Source: Aquificaceae bacterium (GTDB lineage: Bacteria > Aquificota > Aquificia > Aquificales > Aquificaceae). From it: a stretch of DNA of 13,450 nt. Of the stretch, positions 1 through 8,622 are shown piece by piece (the stretch's first letter is position 1; every line of letters begins with the position of its first letter). A program made the translations under genes and the position numbers. Under the pieces are notes generated by a model, which made no database searches, was not told the DNA's origin, and saw only the letters and a list, made by a program, of their open reading frames with translations. The stretch lies in contig JALSHX010000210.1 in NCBI GenBank assembly GCA_026982025.1, forward strand, positions 1 to 13,450, given 5' to 3'.

Positions 1-3000
1 CATAACCTTTTCCACCTTGCCCTTGAATTTAGCCCTGTACTTTGGGTCCTGAGTAGCCACACCGGTGGGGCATGTATTCAGGTGGCATGCCCTTGCCATC
101 ACACAGCCTTCCGCTATCATAGCTGCCGTTCCGAAGCCGAACTCCTCTGCTCCCAGAAGTGCTCCGATGATGACATCCTTTCCCGTCCTCATTCCGCCGT
201 CAATCCTAACCCTGACCTTGTCCCTCAGGTTGTTTTCCATCAGGGTTCTCTGGGTTTCAATAAGACCGATTTCCCAGTAATTTCCCGCGTTCTTTATTGA
301 CGAGTAAGGAGAAGCTCCCGTACCTCCCTCAGCACCGCTGATTTGAACAACATCTGCATAAGCCTTTGCTACTCCCGCAGCGATCGTCCCCACACCCCTC
401 TCCGCAACGAGCTTGACGCATACCCTTGCCTCGGGGTTTGCCTGCTTCAGGTCGTGGATCAGCTGGGCGAGGTCCTCTATTGAGTAAATGTCGTGGTGGG
501 GAGGAGGTGATATGAGTGAAACGCCGGGCTGGGAATGCCTGAGCTTTGCAATGTAATCGTTAACCTTGTGACCCGGAAGCTGTCCCCCCTCACCGGGCTT
601 TGCTCCCTGAGCTATCTTTATCTCAATGTCCTTGGCGCTTGCAAGGTAAGTCGGTGTAACGCCGAAGCGTCCGCTGGCAACCTGCTTTATGGCGGAGTTC
701 TTTATAGTCCAGTAGCGTTTGGGGTCCTCTCCTCCCTCTCCCGAGTTTGACCTCATTCCAAGCCTGTTGCACGCCTCCGCAATTACCTCGTGGGCTTCGG
801 GCGAAAGGGCACCGAGGGACATCCCTCCCGTTACAAATCTCCTGAGAATATCCTCCTCGGGCTCAACCTCCTCAATAGGAACGGGTTTTTCCGCCTTTTT
901 GTAGTCAAGGAGGTGCCTTATGAAGGTGGGATGCTGGGAATTGGCAAGTTTTGAAAACTCAAGGTAATCCTTGTAATCTCCGCTGTCAAGGAACTTGTGG
1001 AGCGCCCTGACAACATGGGGAGACCATGCATGAAACTCCCCTCCCTTTCTGAACTTCATCTCTCCCCCGTACTCAAGCTCCGGCTCCTCCCCATCGTAGG
1101 CGAGGTTGTGCCTTGCCAGCATTGAATGTTCAATCTCCTCAATCCCATCCGCCTCAAGGGTGACGGGAGTCCCCGTGAAGAACTTTTCCACAACATCCCT
1201 GTTGAGGCATACGGTGTCAAAAATCTGGGCACCGTGGTAAGAGTTTAGGGTTGAGATTCCCATCTTTGACATGATCTTCAGGAGACCCTTTTCAAGGGCT
1301 TCCTTGTAATTTAGAACAGCCTCCCTGTAGGGAACCTCAATCTGCCCGCTCTCGCAGAGCTCGTATATCGTCTCATAAGCGAGGTAGGGATAGACTGCGC
1401 TTGCGCCGTACCCAATTAGGCAGGCGATCTGGTGGGTGTCTCTGGCTTCGCCCGTTTCCATAATAAAGGACACCCTCGTTGAAAGCCCTCTCCTTGCAAG
1501 GTGCCTCACGCATGCCGCAATGGCAAGGAGACTGGGAATAGCTACCCTGTGCTTGTTAATGTATCTATCTGAAAGAATTATTATCTGAGCCCCTTCCCTT
1601 ACAGCCTCCTCAACCCTGTGCTGGAGGGTCTCAATGCCGAGCATAAGGTCATTTATGGGGATCTCCTCATAGAGGGCGTCCATAATCAGCTCCGATATCC
1701 TTCTCTCTCCCGCCATGTCCTGAAGCTCAACTATGTTGTAGCTCCTCTCTTTGGGATAGCAGATGGGTATCCTGACAACCCTGAAATCACTCTGTTTCTC
1801 AATAGCTCTTAGCTCCTCCTCAAGGAGTATGGGTGAATCTATCTGAAGGCGCCGTGCGTGATGGGGAGTTTCTTTTAGAAAATTTCTCTTGTAGCCAAGG
1901 TTCATCTTCAGCGACATGACGAGCCTTTCCCTGATGGGATCAATTGGAGGATTCGTTACCTGAGCAAACCTCTGCTTGAAGTACCTGAACAGGAGCTGGG
2001 GTCTCTCCGCAAGGGGAGGAAGGGGTGTGTCGTCTCCCATTGAGAATGTTGGTTCAATTCCCTTCTCCGCCATTGATTGAATAACATTCTTTATCTCCTC
2101 TTTGGTGTAACCAAAGGCTACCTGCTTCCTCCTTCTGTCAGGATCTTCCCTCGGGGGGCTGACGGCTGGTTCTCCGCATAAGTCCCTAAGCCTTACAAGA
2201 AATTTGTCAATCCATTCTCTGTAAGGCTTTGAGGAGGCTAAGCCTTCAAGAACCTCCTCCGTTTTCAGGAACCTGCCCTCCTTCAGGTCAACAACCACCG
2301 TATCTCCCGGACCGAGCCTCCCCTTCTCAACTATTTCCCTGTCCGAGAGATCAACCATTCCCACCTCGGAGCCGAGAACCATTATTCCGTCAGCAGTCAG
2401 AACATAGCGGGCGGGTCTGAGCCCGTTTCTGTCAAGATGGGCTCCCACCTTATCACCGCAGACAAAGGCAATAGCCGCCGGTCCGTCCCAAGGCTTCATA
2501 AGGAGGGACTGGTACTCAAAGAATGCCTTAACATCTTCCGAAAGCTCGGGAACATGCTCCCACGCGGGGGGAATGAGCATATTTATGGCGTGCTCGGGTG
2601 GGTATCCTGCAAGGCAGAGAAGCTCAAAAACCCTGTCAAGGGAAGCGGAATCGCTCTCCTCATAGGTCACGAGCGGTTCAAGGAGATCCTCTTTGCCCTC
2701 AAGTAGCTCGTGCTCAAGCTCGTGGCAGAGGGCGGTCATCCAGTTCCTGTTTCCCTGAATGGTGTTAATCTCACCGTTGTGAGCAGAAAGTCTGAGGGGC
2801 TGGGCAAGACGCCAGTTGGGAAGAGTGTTGGTTGAGTAACGCTGATGGAACATGCAGACGGCGGATTCAAAGTCCTCATCAAGCAGGTCAGGGTAAAACC
2901 TGTCCAGCTGAGGGGCAACGAGCATCCCTTTGTAAACTATCGTTCTGGTAGAGAGGGAGGGGCAGTAAACCCTATCCTCGCCGAATTTCTTTTCAAGGGA

Positions 3001-3462
3001 CTTCCTGATAAAGTATAGTGTGAGCTCCCTCCTGTCGTGGGGAACTCCCTCCATGTCAAGGAGGAGGTGTTTTATTACAGGCATAACCCTCAGAGCTGAC
3101 TCACCGACAGCGTCTGTATTTACGGGAACTTCTCTCCAGCCAACAACCTTTATCCCTGCCTTGACGAACTCAGCGGTGACCTTCTCCTCTATGTTTTCAT
3201 AAAGAAAAAAAACACCAACCGCAAGGTTGGTCATGTCCGATATTTCAAAACCCCTTTCCTCAATGACCTTTCTGAAGAACCTGCGAGGGATTTGGGTCAG
3301 AATTCCCGCGCCGTCTCCTGTCTTTCCGTCTCCTCCGATTGCTCCCCTGTGAGTGAGGTTTTTTACCGCGGTTATCCCCCACTCAACGATCCGGTGGCTT
3401 GGCTCCCCCTTTATGTTGCAAACGAAGCCAACTCCGCAGGAGTCGTATTCCCGTAAAGTCAT
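1..3462 (-). CDS. gltB: Glutamate synthase large (alpha) subunit, C-terminus cut by window edge
   Basis: Large subunit of glutamate synthase, which turns glutamine plus 2-oxoglutarate into two glutamates in ammonia assimilation. The visible 1154 residues read through without a stop. A short propeptide (M1-S8) precedes Cys9 in YDSCGVGF, the usual N-terminal nucleophile of class II amidotransferases. The glutaminase domain covers about residues 9-425 and includes HQRYSTNT and [12 protein letters not shown] central domain follows, then the FMN-binding synthase domain with [13 protein letters not shown] (from 879) and [12 protein letters not shown] (from 1041). Cys1120, Cys1126 and Cys1131 form C-x5-C-x4-C, the 3Fe-4S ligand pattern of this family. 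Family members are near 1,500 residues, so the C-terminal beta-helix (GXGXG) domain lies beyond the left edge. The ATG start has an AGGAG ribosome site 9 bases upstream. It is transcribed away from the DUF59 gene. Identity is near certain. Confidence 0.97.
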   Translation of the reverse strand, partial: MTLREYDSCGVGFVCNIKGEPSHRIVEWGITAVKNLTHRGAIGGDGKTGDGAGILTQIPRRFFRKVIEERGFEISDMTNLAVGVFFLYENIEEKVTAEFVKAGIKVVGWREVPVNTDAVGESALRVMPVIKHLLLDMEGVPHDRRELTLYFIRKSLEKKFGEDRVYCPSLSTRTIVYKGMLVAPQLDRFYPDLLDEDFESAVCMFHQRYSTNTLPNWRLAQPLRLSAHNGEINTIQGNRNWMTALCHELEHELLEGKEDLLEPLVTYEESDSASLDRVFELLCLAGYPPEHAINMLIPPAWEHVPELSEDVKAFFEYQSLLMKPWDGPAAIAFVCGDKVGAHLDRNGLRPARYVLTADGIMVLGSEVGMVDLSDREIVEKGRLGPGDTVVVDLKEGRFLKTEEVLEGLASSKPYREWIDKFLVRLRDLCGEPAVSPPREDPDRRRKQVAFGYTKEEIKNVIQSMAEKGIEPTFSMGDDTPLPPLAERPQLLFRYFKQRFAQVTNPPIDPIRERLVMSLKMNLGYKRNFLKETPHHARRLQIDSPILLEEELRAIEKQSDFRVVRIPICYPKERSYNIVELQDMAGERRISELIMDALYEEIPINDLMLGIETLQHRVEEAVREGAQIIILSDRYINKHRVAIPSLLAIAACVRHLARRGLSTRVSFIMETGEARDTHQIACLIGYGASAVYPYLAYETIYELCESGQIEVPYREAVLNYKEALEKGLLKIMSKMGISTLNSYHGAQIFDTVCLNRDVVEKFFTGTPVTLEADGIEEIEHSMLARHNLAYDGEEPELEYGGEMKFRKGGEFHAWSPHVVRALHKFLDSGDYKDYLEFSKLANSQHPTFIRHLLDYKKAEKPVPIEEVEPEEDILRRFVTGGMSLGALSPEAHEVIAEACNRLGMRSNSGEGGEDPKRYWTIKNSAIKQVASGRFGVTPTYLASAKDIEIKIAQGAKPGEGGQLPGHKVNDYIAKLRHSQPGVSLISPPPHHDIYSIEDLAQLIHDLKQANPEARVCVKLVAERGVGTIAAGVAKAYADVVQISGAEGGTGASPYSSIKNAGNYWEIGLIETQRTLMENNLRDKVRVRIDGGMRTGKDVIIGALLGAEEFGFGTAAMIAEGCVMARACHLNTCPTGVATQDPKYRAKFKGKVEKVM

Positions 3463-3489
3463 ACTTCACACTCCTTTAGTTTTAGCGAA

Positions 3490-3506
3490 AGTATATATAA
3501 TATACT
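3490..3506. repeat. Perfect palindrome over the gltB -10 region, possible operator
   Basis: The stretch agtatatataatatact has perfect 7-base inverted arms (agtatat / atatact) around a 3-base centre. It sits over the predicted gltB -10 box, where a dimeric repressor could block transcription. Because it is pure A/T inside, it may be only a melting-prone promoter element. No regulator family is assigned. Confidence 0.4.
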
Positions 3507-3519
3507 CCCTTTATGACAA
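3492..3519 (-). promoter_or_regulatory. Predicted gltB promoter
   Basis: On the minus strand TTGTCA (3519-3514) is followed after 16 bases by TATATA (3497-3492), a reasonable housekeeping-sigma promoter. Transcription would start near 3485, leaving a leader of about 23 bases before the gltB ATG. The prediction rests on consensus match and position only. Confidence 0.5.
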
Positions 3520-3541
3520 AAACCCTTCCCCTTTAAATCAT
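3513..3541 (+). promoter_or_regulatory. Possible divergent promoter of the DUF59-sbcD operon
   Basis: ATGACA (3513-3518, five of six matches to TTGACA) is followed after 17 bases by AATCAT (3536-3541, four of six). Transcription would start near 3548, almost at the first possible ATG (3549) of the operon, so the mRNA could be leaderless or nearly so. Its -35 box overlaps the gltB -35 box on the other strand. The -10 match is weak. Confidence 0.3.
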
Positions 3542-3563
3542 ATTTATTATGATCTTACGAGCG

Positions 3564-3872
3564 ATGGAAAGGGAGATCCTTGAGGTCCTGAAGGAGATCA
3601 AGGATCCAGAGATACCTATTGACATTGTCAATCTTGGTCTTATTTACGGAGTCAGGGTGGTAGAAGGTGTTGCTCACATAGAGATGACCCTGACGGTTCA
3701 GGGATGCCCCGCGAAGCAGTTTTTTGCCGAGCATATTAAGAGTAAGGTAAAGGAAAAGTTCCCTGATCTGAAAGAGGTTGTTGTAGAATTTGTTTTTGAA
3801 CCGCCCTGGACAAAGGAGAAAATTTCTCCTGAAGGCAGGGAGCAGTTGAGGCGTCTCGGATGGGAAGTTTGA
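3564..3872 (+). CDS. DUF59/MIP18-family metal-sulfur cluster assembly factor
   Basis: A 102-residue cytoplasmic protein of the DUF59/MIP18 family (relatives are SufT, PaaD and eukaryotic CIA2), which helps load iron-sulfur clusters onto target proteins. Family hallmarks are KDPEIPIDIVNLGLIYGV near the N-terminus, a mid-protein TVQGCP with the conserved cysteine, and a C-terminal EPPWT segment. The length is typical of a stand-alone domain. The start is uncertain: ATG at 3564 is chosen because the family homology begins just after it, but an in-frame ATG at 3549 adds five residues. Neither has a clear ribosome site. It appears to be the first gene of the plus-strand cluster and overlaps the next gene by 13 bases, suggesting translational coupling. 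The exact client is unknown; bioB two genes downstream is a natural candidate. Confidence 0.88.
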   Translation: MEREILEVLKEIKDPEIPIDIVNLGLIYGVRVVEGVAHIEMTLTVQGCPAKQFFAEHIKSKVKEKFPDLKEVVVEFVFEPPWTKEKISPEGREQLRRLGWEV

Positions 3873-4345
3873 AAGACAACATAAGGGCGCTGGCTGAAGC
3901 CATTGAAAGGGAGTCTGTCCTCATACACAGGGATGCTCTCATTGATGGATACAAGGATGTTCATAAGTTTTCGCGCTTCGGAATTGACAAGATTATTTCC
4001 AAGGCGGCCGAGTACGGAGGGAAAAAAGGAGCCAAAACCCTCAGGGAAAGGTACGGAGTTTATACCGACAGGCTTGACGAAGCCCTTGAACTGCTTACAA
4101 TAATCGCGGAATCCTCAAGGCTCATAGACCTCTTTGAGTACGACCTTGAATCAATGGAGCTCTATGTTGAGGGTTCAATTCTCGTGGAGGCTGTCGGTTC
4201 AAGTGACAAGCCCGTCTGCAAACCCATGGCGGGATTCTTTAAAGGCTTCCTTGAGGACCTTCTTGACAAGAAGTTTGAGGTAGAGGAGGTTGCCTGCTCC
4301 GCTCAGGGTCATGAGCGGTGCGTTTTTAAGGTGAAGAATCTTTAA
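3860..4345 (+). CDS. V4R (4-vinyl reductase) domain protein
   Basis: A 161-residue protein whose C-terminal half matches the V4R domain, a small sensor or ligand-binding fold found in regulators, chlorophyll biosynthesis protein BchJ and stand-alone proteins. The typical features are present: Cys120 before GFFKGF, then Cys146 and Cys154 in ACSAQGHERCVF, with the Gly/Cys spacing expected of a metal- or ligand-binding pocket. The N-terminal half (residues 1-90) is charged and helical in character and has no domain I recognise. No DNA-binding motif or signal peptide is visible. ATG at 3860 has GAGG eight bases upstream and overlaps the end of the DUF59 gene by 13 bases. bioB follows after 18 bases. 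The biochemical role is not known; '4-vinyl reductase' is a family label, not evidence of that reaction. Confidence 0.82.
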   Translation: MGSLKDNIRALAEAIERESVLIHRDALIDGYKDVHKFSRFGIDKIISKAAEYGGKKGAKTLRERYGVYTDRLDEALELLTIIAESSRLIDLFEYDLESMELYVEGSILVEAVGSSDKPVCKPMAGFFKGFLEDLLDKKFEVEEVACSAQGHERCVFKVKNL

Positions 4346-4363
4346 ACCACCGGAGGTTTAGCC

Positions 4364-5368
4364 ATGGACAGGTTTGAGGAAAAAATCATCTCCCTTTACA
4401 ATAAAGCGATTAACAGCGAGCCACTCACCCAAGAGGAGGCTCTGTTTATTTTGCAGGTTGCCGACGACTATGTTCCCTTTCTCGTTCACTTTGCCCAGAA
4501 GATAAAGAAGAAGTTTTTCCCCGAAAACGAGCTTGAGTTCTGCTCCATAATAAACGCAAAGAGCGGTGCCTGCTCAGAGGACTGTGCCTTCTGTGCCCAG
4601 TCAAAGTTCTACAAGACACCCATTAACATCTACAACCTCGTTCCAAAGGACGAAATAGTGGAAGGCGCCCAGCGGGGCGTTGAATTCGGTGCAAACAGGT
4701 ACTGCGTAGTTCTTGCAGGAAAAAAGGCGACGCAGGATGAGGTGGAGAGGATCGCAGAAGCGGTAAGAGAGGTTAAAGATGTGGAGAACATACCCATCAA
4801 TGTCTGCGTGTCTGCGGGCACTATGGATGAGGAGAGTCTGAGAAAGCTCAAAGAAGCGGGAGTAAAGAGAATCAACCACAACCTTGAGTCCTCAAAGAAC
4901 TTCTTTCCGAGAATAGTTTCAACCCACATGTGGGAGGAGAGGTACGAAACAATTAAAAGAATAAAAAAGGTGGGGCTCTCAACCTGCTCTGGCGGGATCT
5001 TCGGAATGGGAGAGAGCGATGAGGACAGAGTTGACCTTGCTCTCACATACAGGGAGCTTGAGGTTGATTCAATTCCCCTGAACTTTTTGATGCCGATTGA
5101 GGGAACTCCTCTTGAAAATGCTCCGGGAGTAAAACCCCTTGAAGCTCTCAAGATCATAGCAATGTTTAGATTTACCAATCCCCGGGCGGAGCTCAGGCTC
5201 TGCGGTGGAAGGGAGCAGAATTTGAGGGACTTCCACGGAATGGCGGTTCTCATGACGAACGCTATGATGGTGGGTGGGTATCTCACAAGAGCGGGAAGGG
5301 ACATTAAAAAGGACTATCGGCTCCTTGAAGACCTCGGGGCAAGGAGAAAAGAGCACATCCTTACCTGA
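4364..5368 (+). CDS. bioB: Biotin synthase (radical SAM)
   Basis: Radical SAM enzyme that inserts sulfur into dethiobiotin, the last step of biotin synthesis. The 334-residue length fits the family. The SAM-binding 4Fe-4S motif is C-x3-C-x2-C at Cys70, Cys74 and Cys77 (SGACSEDCAFCAQS). The auxiliary 2Fe-2S cluster ligands are present at Cys114 (NRYC), Cys148 (VCVSAGTM), Cys208 (STCSGGIFGMGE) and Arg278 (LRLCGGRE), matching E. coli Cys97, Cys128, Cys188 and Arg260. N-H-N-L-E at 171-175 and the PLNFLMPIEGTPL segment are also characteristic. The start has GGAGG seven bases before the ATG. No other biotin genes are in the window. Its position two genes after a DUF59 iron-sulfur assembly factor is suggestive, because BioB consumes its auxiliary cluster during catalysis. 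Confidence 0.96.
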   Translation: MDRFEEKIISLYNKAINSEPLTQEEALFILQVADDYVPFLVHFAQKIKKKFFPENELEFCSIINAKSGACSEDCAFCAQSKFYKTPINIYNLVPKDEIVEGAQRGVEFGANRYCVVLAGKKATQDEVERIAEAVREVKDVENIPINVCVSAGTMDEESLRKLKEAGVKRINHNLESSKNFFPRIVSTHMWEERYETIKRIKKVGLSTCSGGIFGMGESDEDRVDLALTYRELEVDSIPLNFLMPIEGTPLENAPGVKPLEALKIIAMFRFTNPRAELRLCGGREQNLRDFHGMAVLMTNAMMVGGYLTRAGRDIKKDYRLLEDLGARRKEHILT

Positions 5369-5416
5369 AGGATACCTTTCATCTATTAAAATTTTTTGTA
5401 TAGATATTCATGCACC

Positions 5417-5421
5417 GGAGG
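5417..5421 (+). promoter_or_regulatory. Ribosome binding site that fixes the dnaN start
   Basis: GGAGG lies seven bases before ATG 5429, which begins [10 protein letters not shown], the normal clamp N-terminus. A TTG further upstream (5396) would add eleven residues of no clamp character and has no ribosome site. Confidence 0.8.
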
Positions 5422-5428
5422 AAACTGT

Positions 5429-6520
5429 ATGAAGTTTGAGGTTGACAGGGAAGAGTTTGATGAGGCACTCAAAAAGGCAAGGGAAGCGACAGAGAAGAAG
5501 TCAGCCTTGCCCATTCTCACCAACCTCCTGATAAGTGCCAACGAAGACCACCTTGAGATTAGGTCAACGGACCTTGAAAACTACCTGACTCTTTCCATCA
5601 AAGCGGATGTTCAGGATGGAGGAAAGGTCTGCGTCAGCTCACGGAGTCTATCGGACATTGTGAGAAACCTCAATTCGGCGGTGGTAACAGGAGAAACTGA
5701 TGGAGAAAGGTTTCATCTAACGGGAGGGAGAAGCAAATTCAAACTTCCCACCGTTAGTCCCGAGGACTTTCCCGAATTCCCTTCCCTTGAGGAGGGGCAA
5801 AATAAAATAAGCGGAAATCTTGTTCTAAAGGGCATTGAGAAAACCGAATACGCCATTGCAAAGGAGGAGACGAGGATCTCCCTACAGGGGATGTACATAA
5901 GGTCCCACGAGGGAAGAATTCACTTTGTAGGTTCCGACGGACACAGGCTTGCCCTCTACGAACCGGAAGGTGAGTTTTCCTACGAGCTACTCATCCCCAG
6001 AAAAAGCCTCAGGGTAATCATGAGGCTTCTGACGGGCATTGAGGAGGTAAGCATTGCAAGGAGTGAGGACGGAAACTTTGCCTACATGGCGGGCGAGGAC
6101 TGGAGGCTTGCCATAAGGCTACTTGAGGGAGAGTACCCCGACTACCTTGCGGTAATTCCTTCAGAGTTCACCGTTGAAGCGCTCTTTGAAGCGGAGGAAA
6201 CCCTCAGGGCACTCAGAAGGCTCAGCGGTCTTGCCGAAGGCAAGATGTTTCCCATTAAGATAACGATTTCAGACAATCTCGCCCTCTTTGAGTTCGCTGA
6301 TCCTGAATTCGGTGAGGGAAGGGAAGAAATTGACATTGACTATGTGGGAGAGACTTTTGAGATCGGCTTCAACGGAAAGTACATTATGGAAGCCCTTGAT
6401 TCCTTTGAATCTGAAAAGGTCTGGTTTAAGTTCACCACTCCCGACACGGCTGCAATTCTTGAAGCGGATGACAGGGAGAAGGATCCCTACCGGTGTATAA
6501 TTATGCCCATGAGGGTGTGA
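5429..6520 (+). CDS. dnaN: DNA polymerase III sliding clamp (beta subunit)
   Basis: Ring-forming beta clamp that tethers the replicative polymerase, and other clamp-binding repair proteins, to DNA. The 363 residues fit three clamp domains of about 120 residues each. Diagnostic stretches are [15 protein letters not shown] and STDLENYL in domain 1, [14 protein letters not shown] at the end of domain 1, [11 protein letters not shown] in domain 2, [14 protein letters not shown] near the domain 2/3 junction and the C-terminal CIIMPMRV, which matches the standard MPMRL-type tail near the peptide-binding pocket. It resembles the Aquifex clamp as I recall it. bioB ends 60 bases upstream; a weak -10-like TATAGA (5399-5404) might add local transcription but has no good -35 box. 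Notably dnaA, recF and gyrB, common neighbours elsewhere, are absent here. Confidence 0.97.
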   Translation: MKFEVDREEFDEALKKAREATEKKSALPILTNLLISANEDHLEIRSTDLENYLTLSIKADVQDGGKVCVSSRSLSDIVRNLNSAVVTGETDGERFHLTGGRSKFKLPTVSPEDFPEFPSLEEGQNKISGNLVLKGIEKTEYAIAKEETRISLQGMYIRSHEGRIHFVGSDGHRLALYEPEGEFSYELLIPRKSLRVIMRLLTGIEEVSIARSEDGNFAYMAGEDWRLAIRLLEGEYPDYLAVIPSEFTVEALFEAEETLRALRRLSGLAEGKMFPIKITISDNLALFEFADPEFGEGREEIDIDYVGETFEIGFNGKYIMEALDSFESEKVWFKFTTPDTAAILEADDREKDPYRCIIMPMRV

Positions 6521-6529
6521 GGGAGTAAG

Positions 6530-6754
6530 TTGGAGAAGCTGGCGATTATCTTTGCCCTTTTTGCAGTATTCATTCCCGTCAGTGTACTGTCCTCTGACAA
6601 AGAAATCGCCGTCGCTAAGGCCAAAAAGTCCATCAAGTACAAAAAGAAGAAGCACAAAAAGAGACCGAAAATAAAGTATCCCTACAAAGCAAATGTAAAG
6701 GTGAGCGCGGAAAAGCTCAAGATGAAGGAGCTTTTGAAAGACATCTATGAATAG
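6530..6754 (+). CDS. Small lysine-rich exported peptide, unknown function
   Basis: A 74-residue protein of no family I recognise. Residues 1-21 (MEK followed by a hydrophobic run ending near SVLSS) look like a signal peptide or N-terminal membrane anchor; a clean A-x-A cleavage site is missing, so it might stay anchored. The rest is extremely basic: 20 of 74 residues are Lys, including YKKKKHKKRP in the middle. A short helical, more mixed segment (SAEKLKMKELLKDIYE) ends it. It starts at TTG, with AGGGAG just upstream overlapping the dnaN stop, nine bases after dnaN. Its stop overlaps the next start (ATGAATAG), which supports it being translated. It could bind nucleic acid, acidic polymer or lipid outside the cytoplasm, but this is inference from charge alone. 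Confidence 0.7.
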   Translation: MEKLAIIFALFAVFIPVSVLSSDKEIAVAKAKKSIKYKKKKHKKRPKIKYPYKANVKVSAEKLKMKELLKDIYE

Positions 6755-7508
6755 CAGGGACAGTCTGAAGATCATTGAAGAGCTCAAGCTCCGTCAGGGA
6801 GACACATGGAGAGTATTAAAAATTATGAGCGAGTTCGTTCAGGGCTTTGACGAGCTTGGGCAGGTGGGACCTGCAATAACCTTCTTCGGAAGTGCCAGAA
6901 GCAGGGAAAAGGACAGGTATTACAAACTTGCATACGAGACCGCCTACAACCTCGGACAGCTCGGCTACACCGTCATAACGGGAGGGGGTCCCGGAATAAT
7001 GGAGGCGGCTAACAGGGGAGCTTACGACAGCGGTGCTCCCTCCGTGGGCCTCAACATTGAGATTCCCCTTGAACAGCATCCGAACCGCTATCAGACCCTC
7101 TCCCTGAAGTTTGACTACTTCTTCGTCAGAAAGGTTATGCTCATAAAATACTCCTTAGCCTATGTTATCTTTCCGGGAGGGTTCGGCACCTTTGACGAGC
7201 TATTTGAAGCCCTCACCCTGATTCAAACGGGCAAGAGCTACAAGTTTCCCCTTATCCTCGTGGGAAGAGAGTTCTGGCAGGGGCTCCTTGACTACATGGA
7301 TAAGACAATGGTAAAGTTCGGAACAATTGACTGCGAGGACCTTTGCCTGATGAATCTCGTTGACACACCGCAGGAGGTTGTTGATATCATTTACGAGAGG
7401 AGCAAGGAAAAGTACAGATTTCTTGAAGAGTATTACGGCGAGAGGACGCCATACATGGAAAAACTGAAGGAGATTCTCAAAAACCATGAGGCTAATTCAC
7501 ATAGCTGA
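6747..7508 (+). CDS. LOG-family protein (nucleotide phosphoribohydrolase-like, Rossmann fold)
   Basis: A 253-residue member of the LOG / TIGR00730 family, long mislabelled 'lysine decarboxylase'. Characterised members hydrolyse nucleoside 5'-monophosphates, including cytokinin nucleotides, to base plus ribose 5-phosphate. The two signature motifs are GGGPGIMEAANRGA (79-92) and PGGFGTFDELFE (143-154), the latter supplying the conserved Glu of the active site, together with Arg128 in FVRKVML. The FFGSAR segment at 46-51 begins the Rossmann core. An N-terminal extension of about 40 residues and a C-terminal tail make it longer than the roughly 190-residue plant-type LOGs, like many bacterial 'type II' members. 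It overlaps the small peptide gene by eight bases and sbcD by 23. The native substrate is unknown; nucleotide salvage or damaged-nucleotide removal would suit the replication and repair neighbours. Confidence 0.9.
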   Translation: MNSRDSLKIIEELKLRQGDTWRVLKIMSEFVQGFDELGQVGPAITFFGSARSREKDRYYKLAYETAYNLGQLGYTVITGGGPGIMEAANRGAYDSGAPSVGLNIEIPLEQHPNRYQTLSLKFDYFFVRKVMLIKYSLAYVIFPGGFGTFDELFEALTLIQTGKSYKFPLILVGREFWQGLLDYMDKTMVKFGTIDCEDLCLMNLVDTPQEVVDIIYERSKEKYRFLEEYYGERTPYMEKLKEILKNHEANSHS

Positions 7509-8604
7509 CCTCCACGCAGGGAAAACCCTCGGGAGGCTCAGCAGAAACCCGGACCTTGCCCATGCCCTTGAACAGGTCGTTGCTTTTGCAAAGGACAGCA
7601 GGGCGGACGCCGTTCTTGTAGCCGGAGATGTCTTTGACAAGGCTAACCCCGACAACGAGTCAAAGGAATTAATATTTGACTTTTTTCTTCGCCTGAAAGA
7701 CATCGGTTGTGAGGCGATCGTGATAAGTGGAAACCACGACAGCTACGACTTCATGAAGAGCATAAGCGGGCTTACCCGCCTTGCCAATGTCCACATTTTT
7801 GACAGACCCTCTAAAGACAATTGCATCTACAGTCTGGGCGATGTTGCAATTGCCTGCCTTCCCTACCCCTCCGAGAGGGTATTAACGCCCGCGGATGAAG
7901 ACTCAAAGAGGAGCTACGGAGAGCTCGTTGCGAGATTCATAACCTACCTCGCCCAGAGGGCGAGGTCCCTTAGTGATAAAACAATACTCCTCGCCCACCT
8001 CTTTGTTGCGGGTTCCCGATACACAAACACCGAAAAGGTCGCAAGCGTGACCCTCCATTATGCGGTCCAGCCCTCAAGCCTTGAGGGCTTTGATTATGTG
8101 GCGCTGGGCCATGTTCACCGCTACCAGAGAATTGAGACCGCCCCCGTCCCCGCCTACTACACGGGGTCAATGTTCCAGCTTGACTTCTCCGAGGCGGGAG
8201 AGGAGAAGTTTTTTAACTTCATAGTTTTTGATGAGGACCTAAAGGTTGAAAAGATCAAGGTGGACCAGAAGATTGAACTCAAAGAGGTATCTATCAAACA
8301 GGACGAGGTGAGCTATCAAATGGGTAAATTAAAGACTGGTCATAATTATTTGAAGATCAATCTTTACCTTGAAAACAAAACTACCGCGGGTAGTTTATTG
8401 GAAATGATTAAGAAAGACCTCGGAGAGAAGCTGGTCAGGATAGAACTTATTACAGAAGGTGAGAGAACGCCCGAACCGGAGTTCCAAGAAGAGCATTTAA
8501 ACCCCATTGAAATCTACAGGCTTTATTACCAGCAAAATCACGGGGGCGATCTCCCGCCGGACCTTGAAAAGACCTTCGTGGAAATACTTAAAGAAGCAGA
8601 GTGA
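7486..8604 (+). CDS. sbcD: DNA repair nuclease SbcD (Mre11-type)
   Basis: Metal-dependent phosphoesterase subunit of the SbcCD (Mre11-Rad50) complex, which trims hairpins and protein-blocked DNA ends. In the 372 residues all phosphoesterase motifs are present: D8-x-H10 (ADLHAG), GDVFD with Asp48, GNHD with Asn83-His84, His171 (LLAHLF), and His209/His211 (LGHVHR). Residues about 240-372 form the more variable capping and Rad50/SbcC-binding region. ATG 7486 is used because ADLHAG must lie near the N-terminus; AAGGAG is 13 bases upstream, rather far, within the 23-base overlap with the LOG gene, so translational coupling is likely. The partner sbcC is not next door; the following gene belongs to a different unit. 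Base composition becomes more A/T-rich after about 8280. Confidence 0.92.
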   Translation: MRLIHIADLHAGKTLGRLSRNPDLAHALEQVVAFAKDSRADAVLVAGDVFDKANPDNESKELIFDFFLRLKDIGCEAIVISGNHDSYDFMKSISGLTRLANVHIFDRPSKDNCIYSLGDVAIACLPYPSERVLTPADEDSKRSYGELVARFITYLAQRARSLSDKTILLAHLFVAGSRYTNTEKVASVTLHYAVQPSSLEGFDYVALGHVHRYQRIETAPVPAYYTGSMFQLDFSEAGEEKFFNFIVFDEDLKVEKIKVDQKIELKEVSIKQDEVSYQMGKLKTGHNYLKINLYLENKTTAGSLLEMIKKDLGEKLVRIELITEGERTPEPEFQEEHLNPIEIYRLYYQQNHGGDLPPDLEKTFVEILKEAE

Positions 8605-8622
8605 ATTTCGGGTAATTTTACC

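Noticed and set aside
1618..3583. Several plus-strand open frames of 60-90 residues across the gltB region
   Set aside because: The minus-strand frame encodes conserved GltB throughout; these are antisense shadows.
4630..5304. Long minus-strand open frame (224 residues) opposite bioB
   Set aside because: It lies wholly antisense to a clear biotin synthase with all ligands intact, has no ribosome site and no recognisable domain.
5366..5397. Possible terminator after bioB (AAGG-ATA-CCTT then a T-run at 5392-5397)
   Set aside because: Only four base pairs with a 3-base loop and a 14-base gap before the T-run; too weak.
5396..5428. Upstream TTG start for dnaN, adding eleven residues
   Set aside because: ATG 5429 has a well-placed GGAGG and starts the family's normal N-terminus.
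6269..6787. Minus-strand open frame of 172 residues opposite the dnaN 3' end and the lysine-rich peptide
   Set aside because: It is antisense to dnaN; its Phe/Leu-rich look is the complement of Lys/Glu codons.
8611..8622. Inverted repeat ggtaa-tt-ttacc as sbcD terminator
   Set aside because: Five base pairs, mostly A/T, with a 2-base loop that cannot form a stable hairpin and no T-run.
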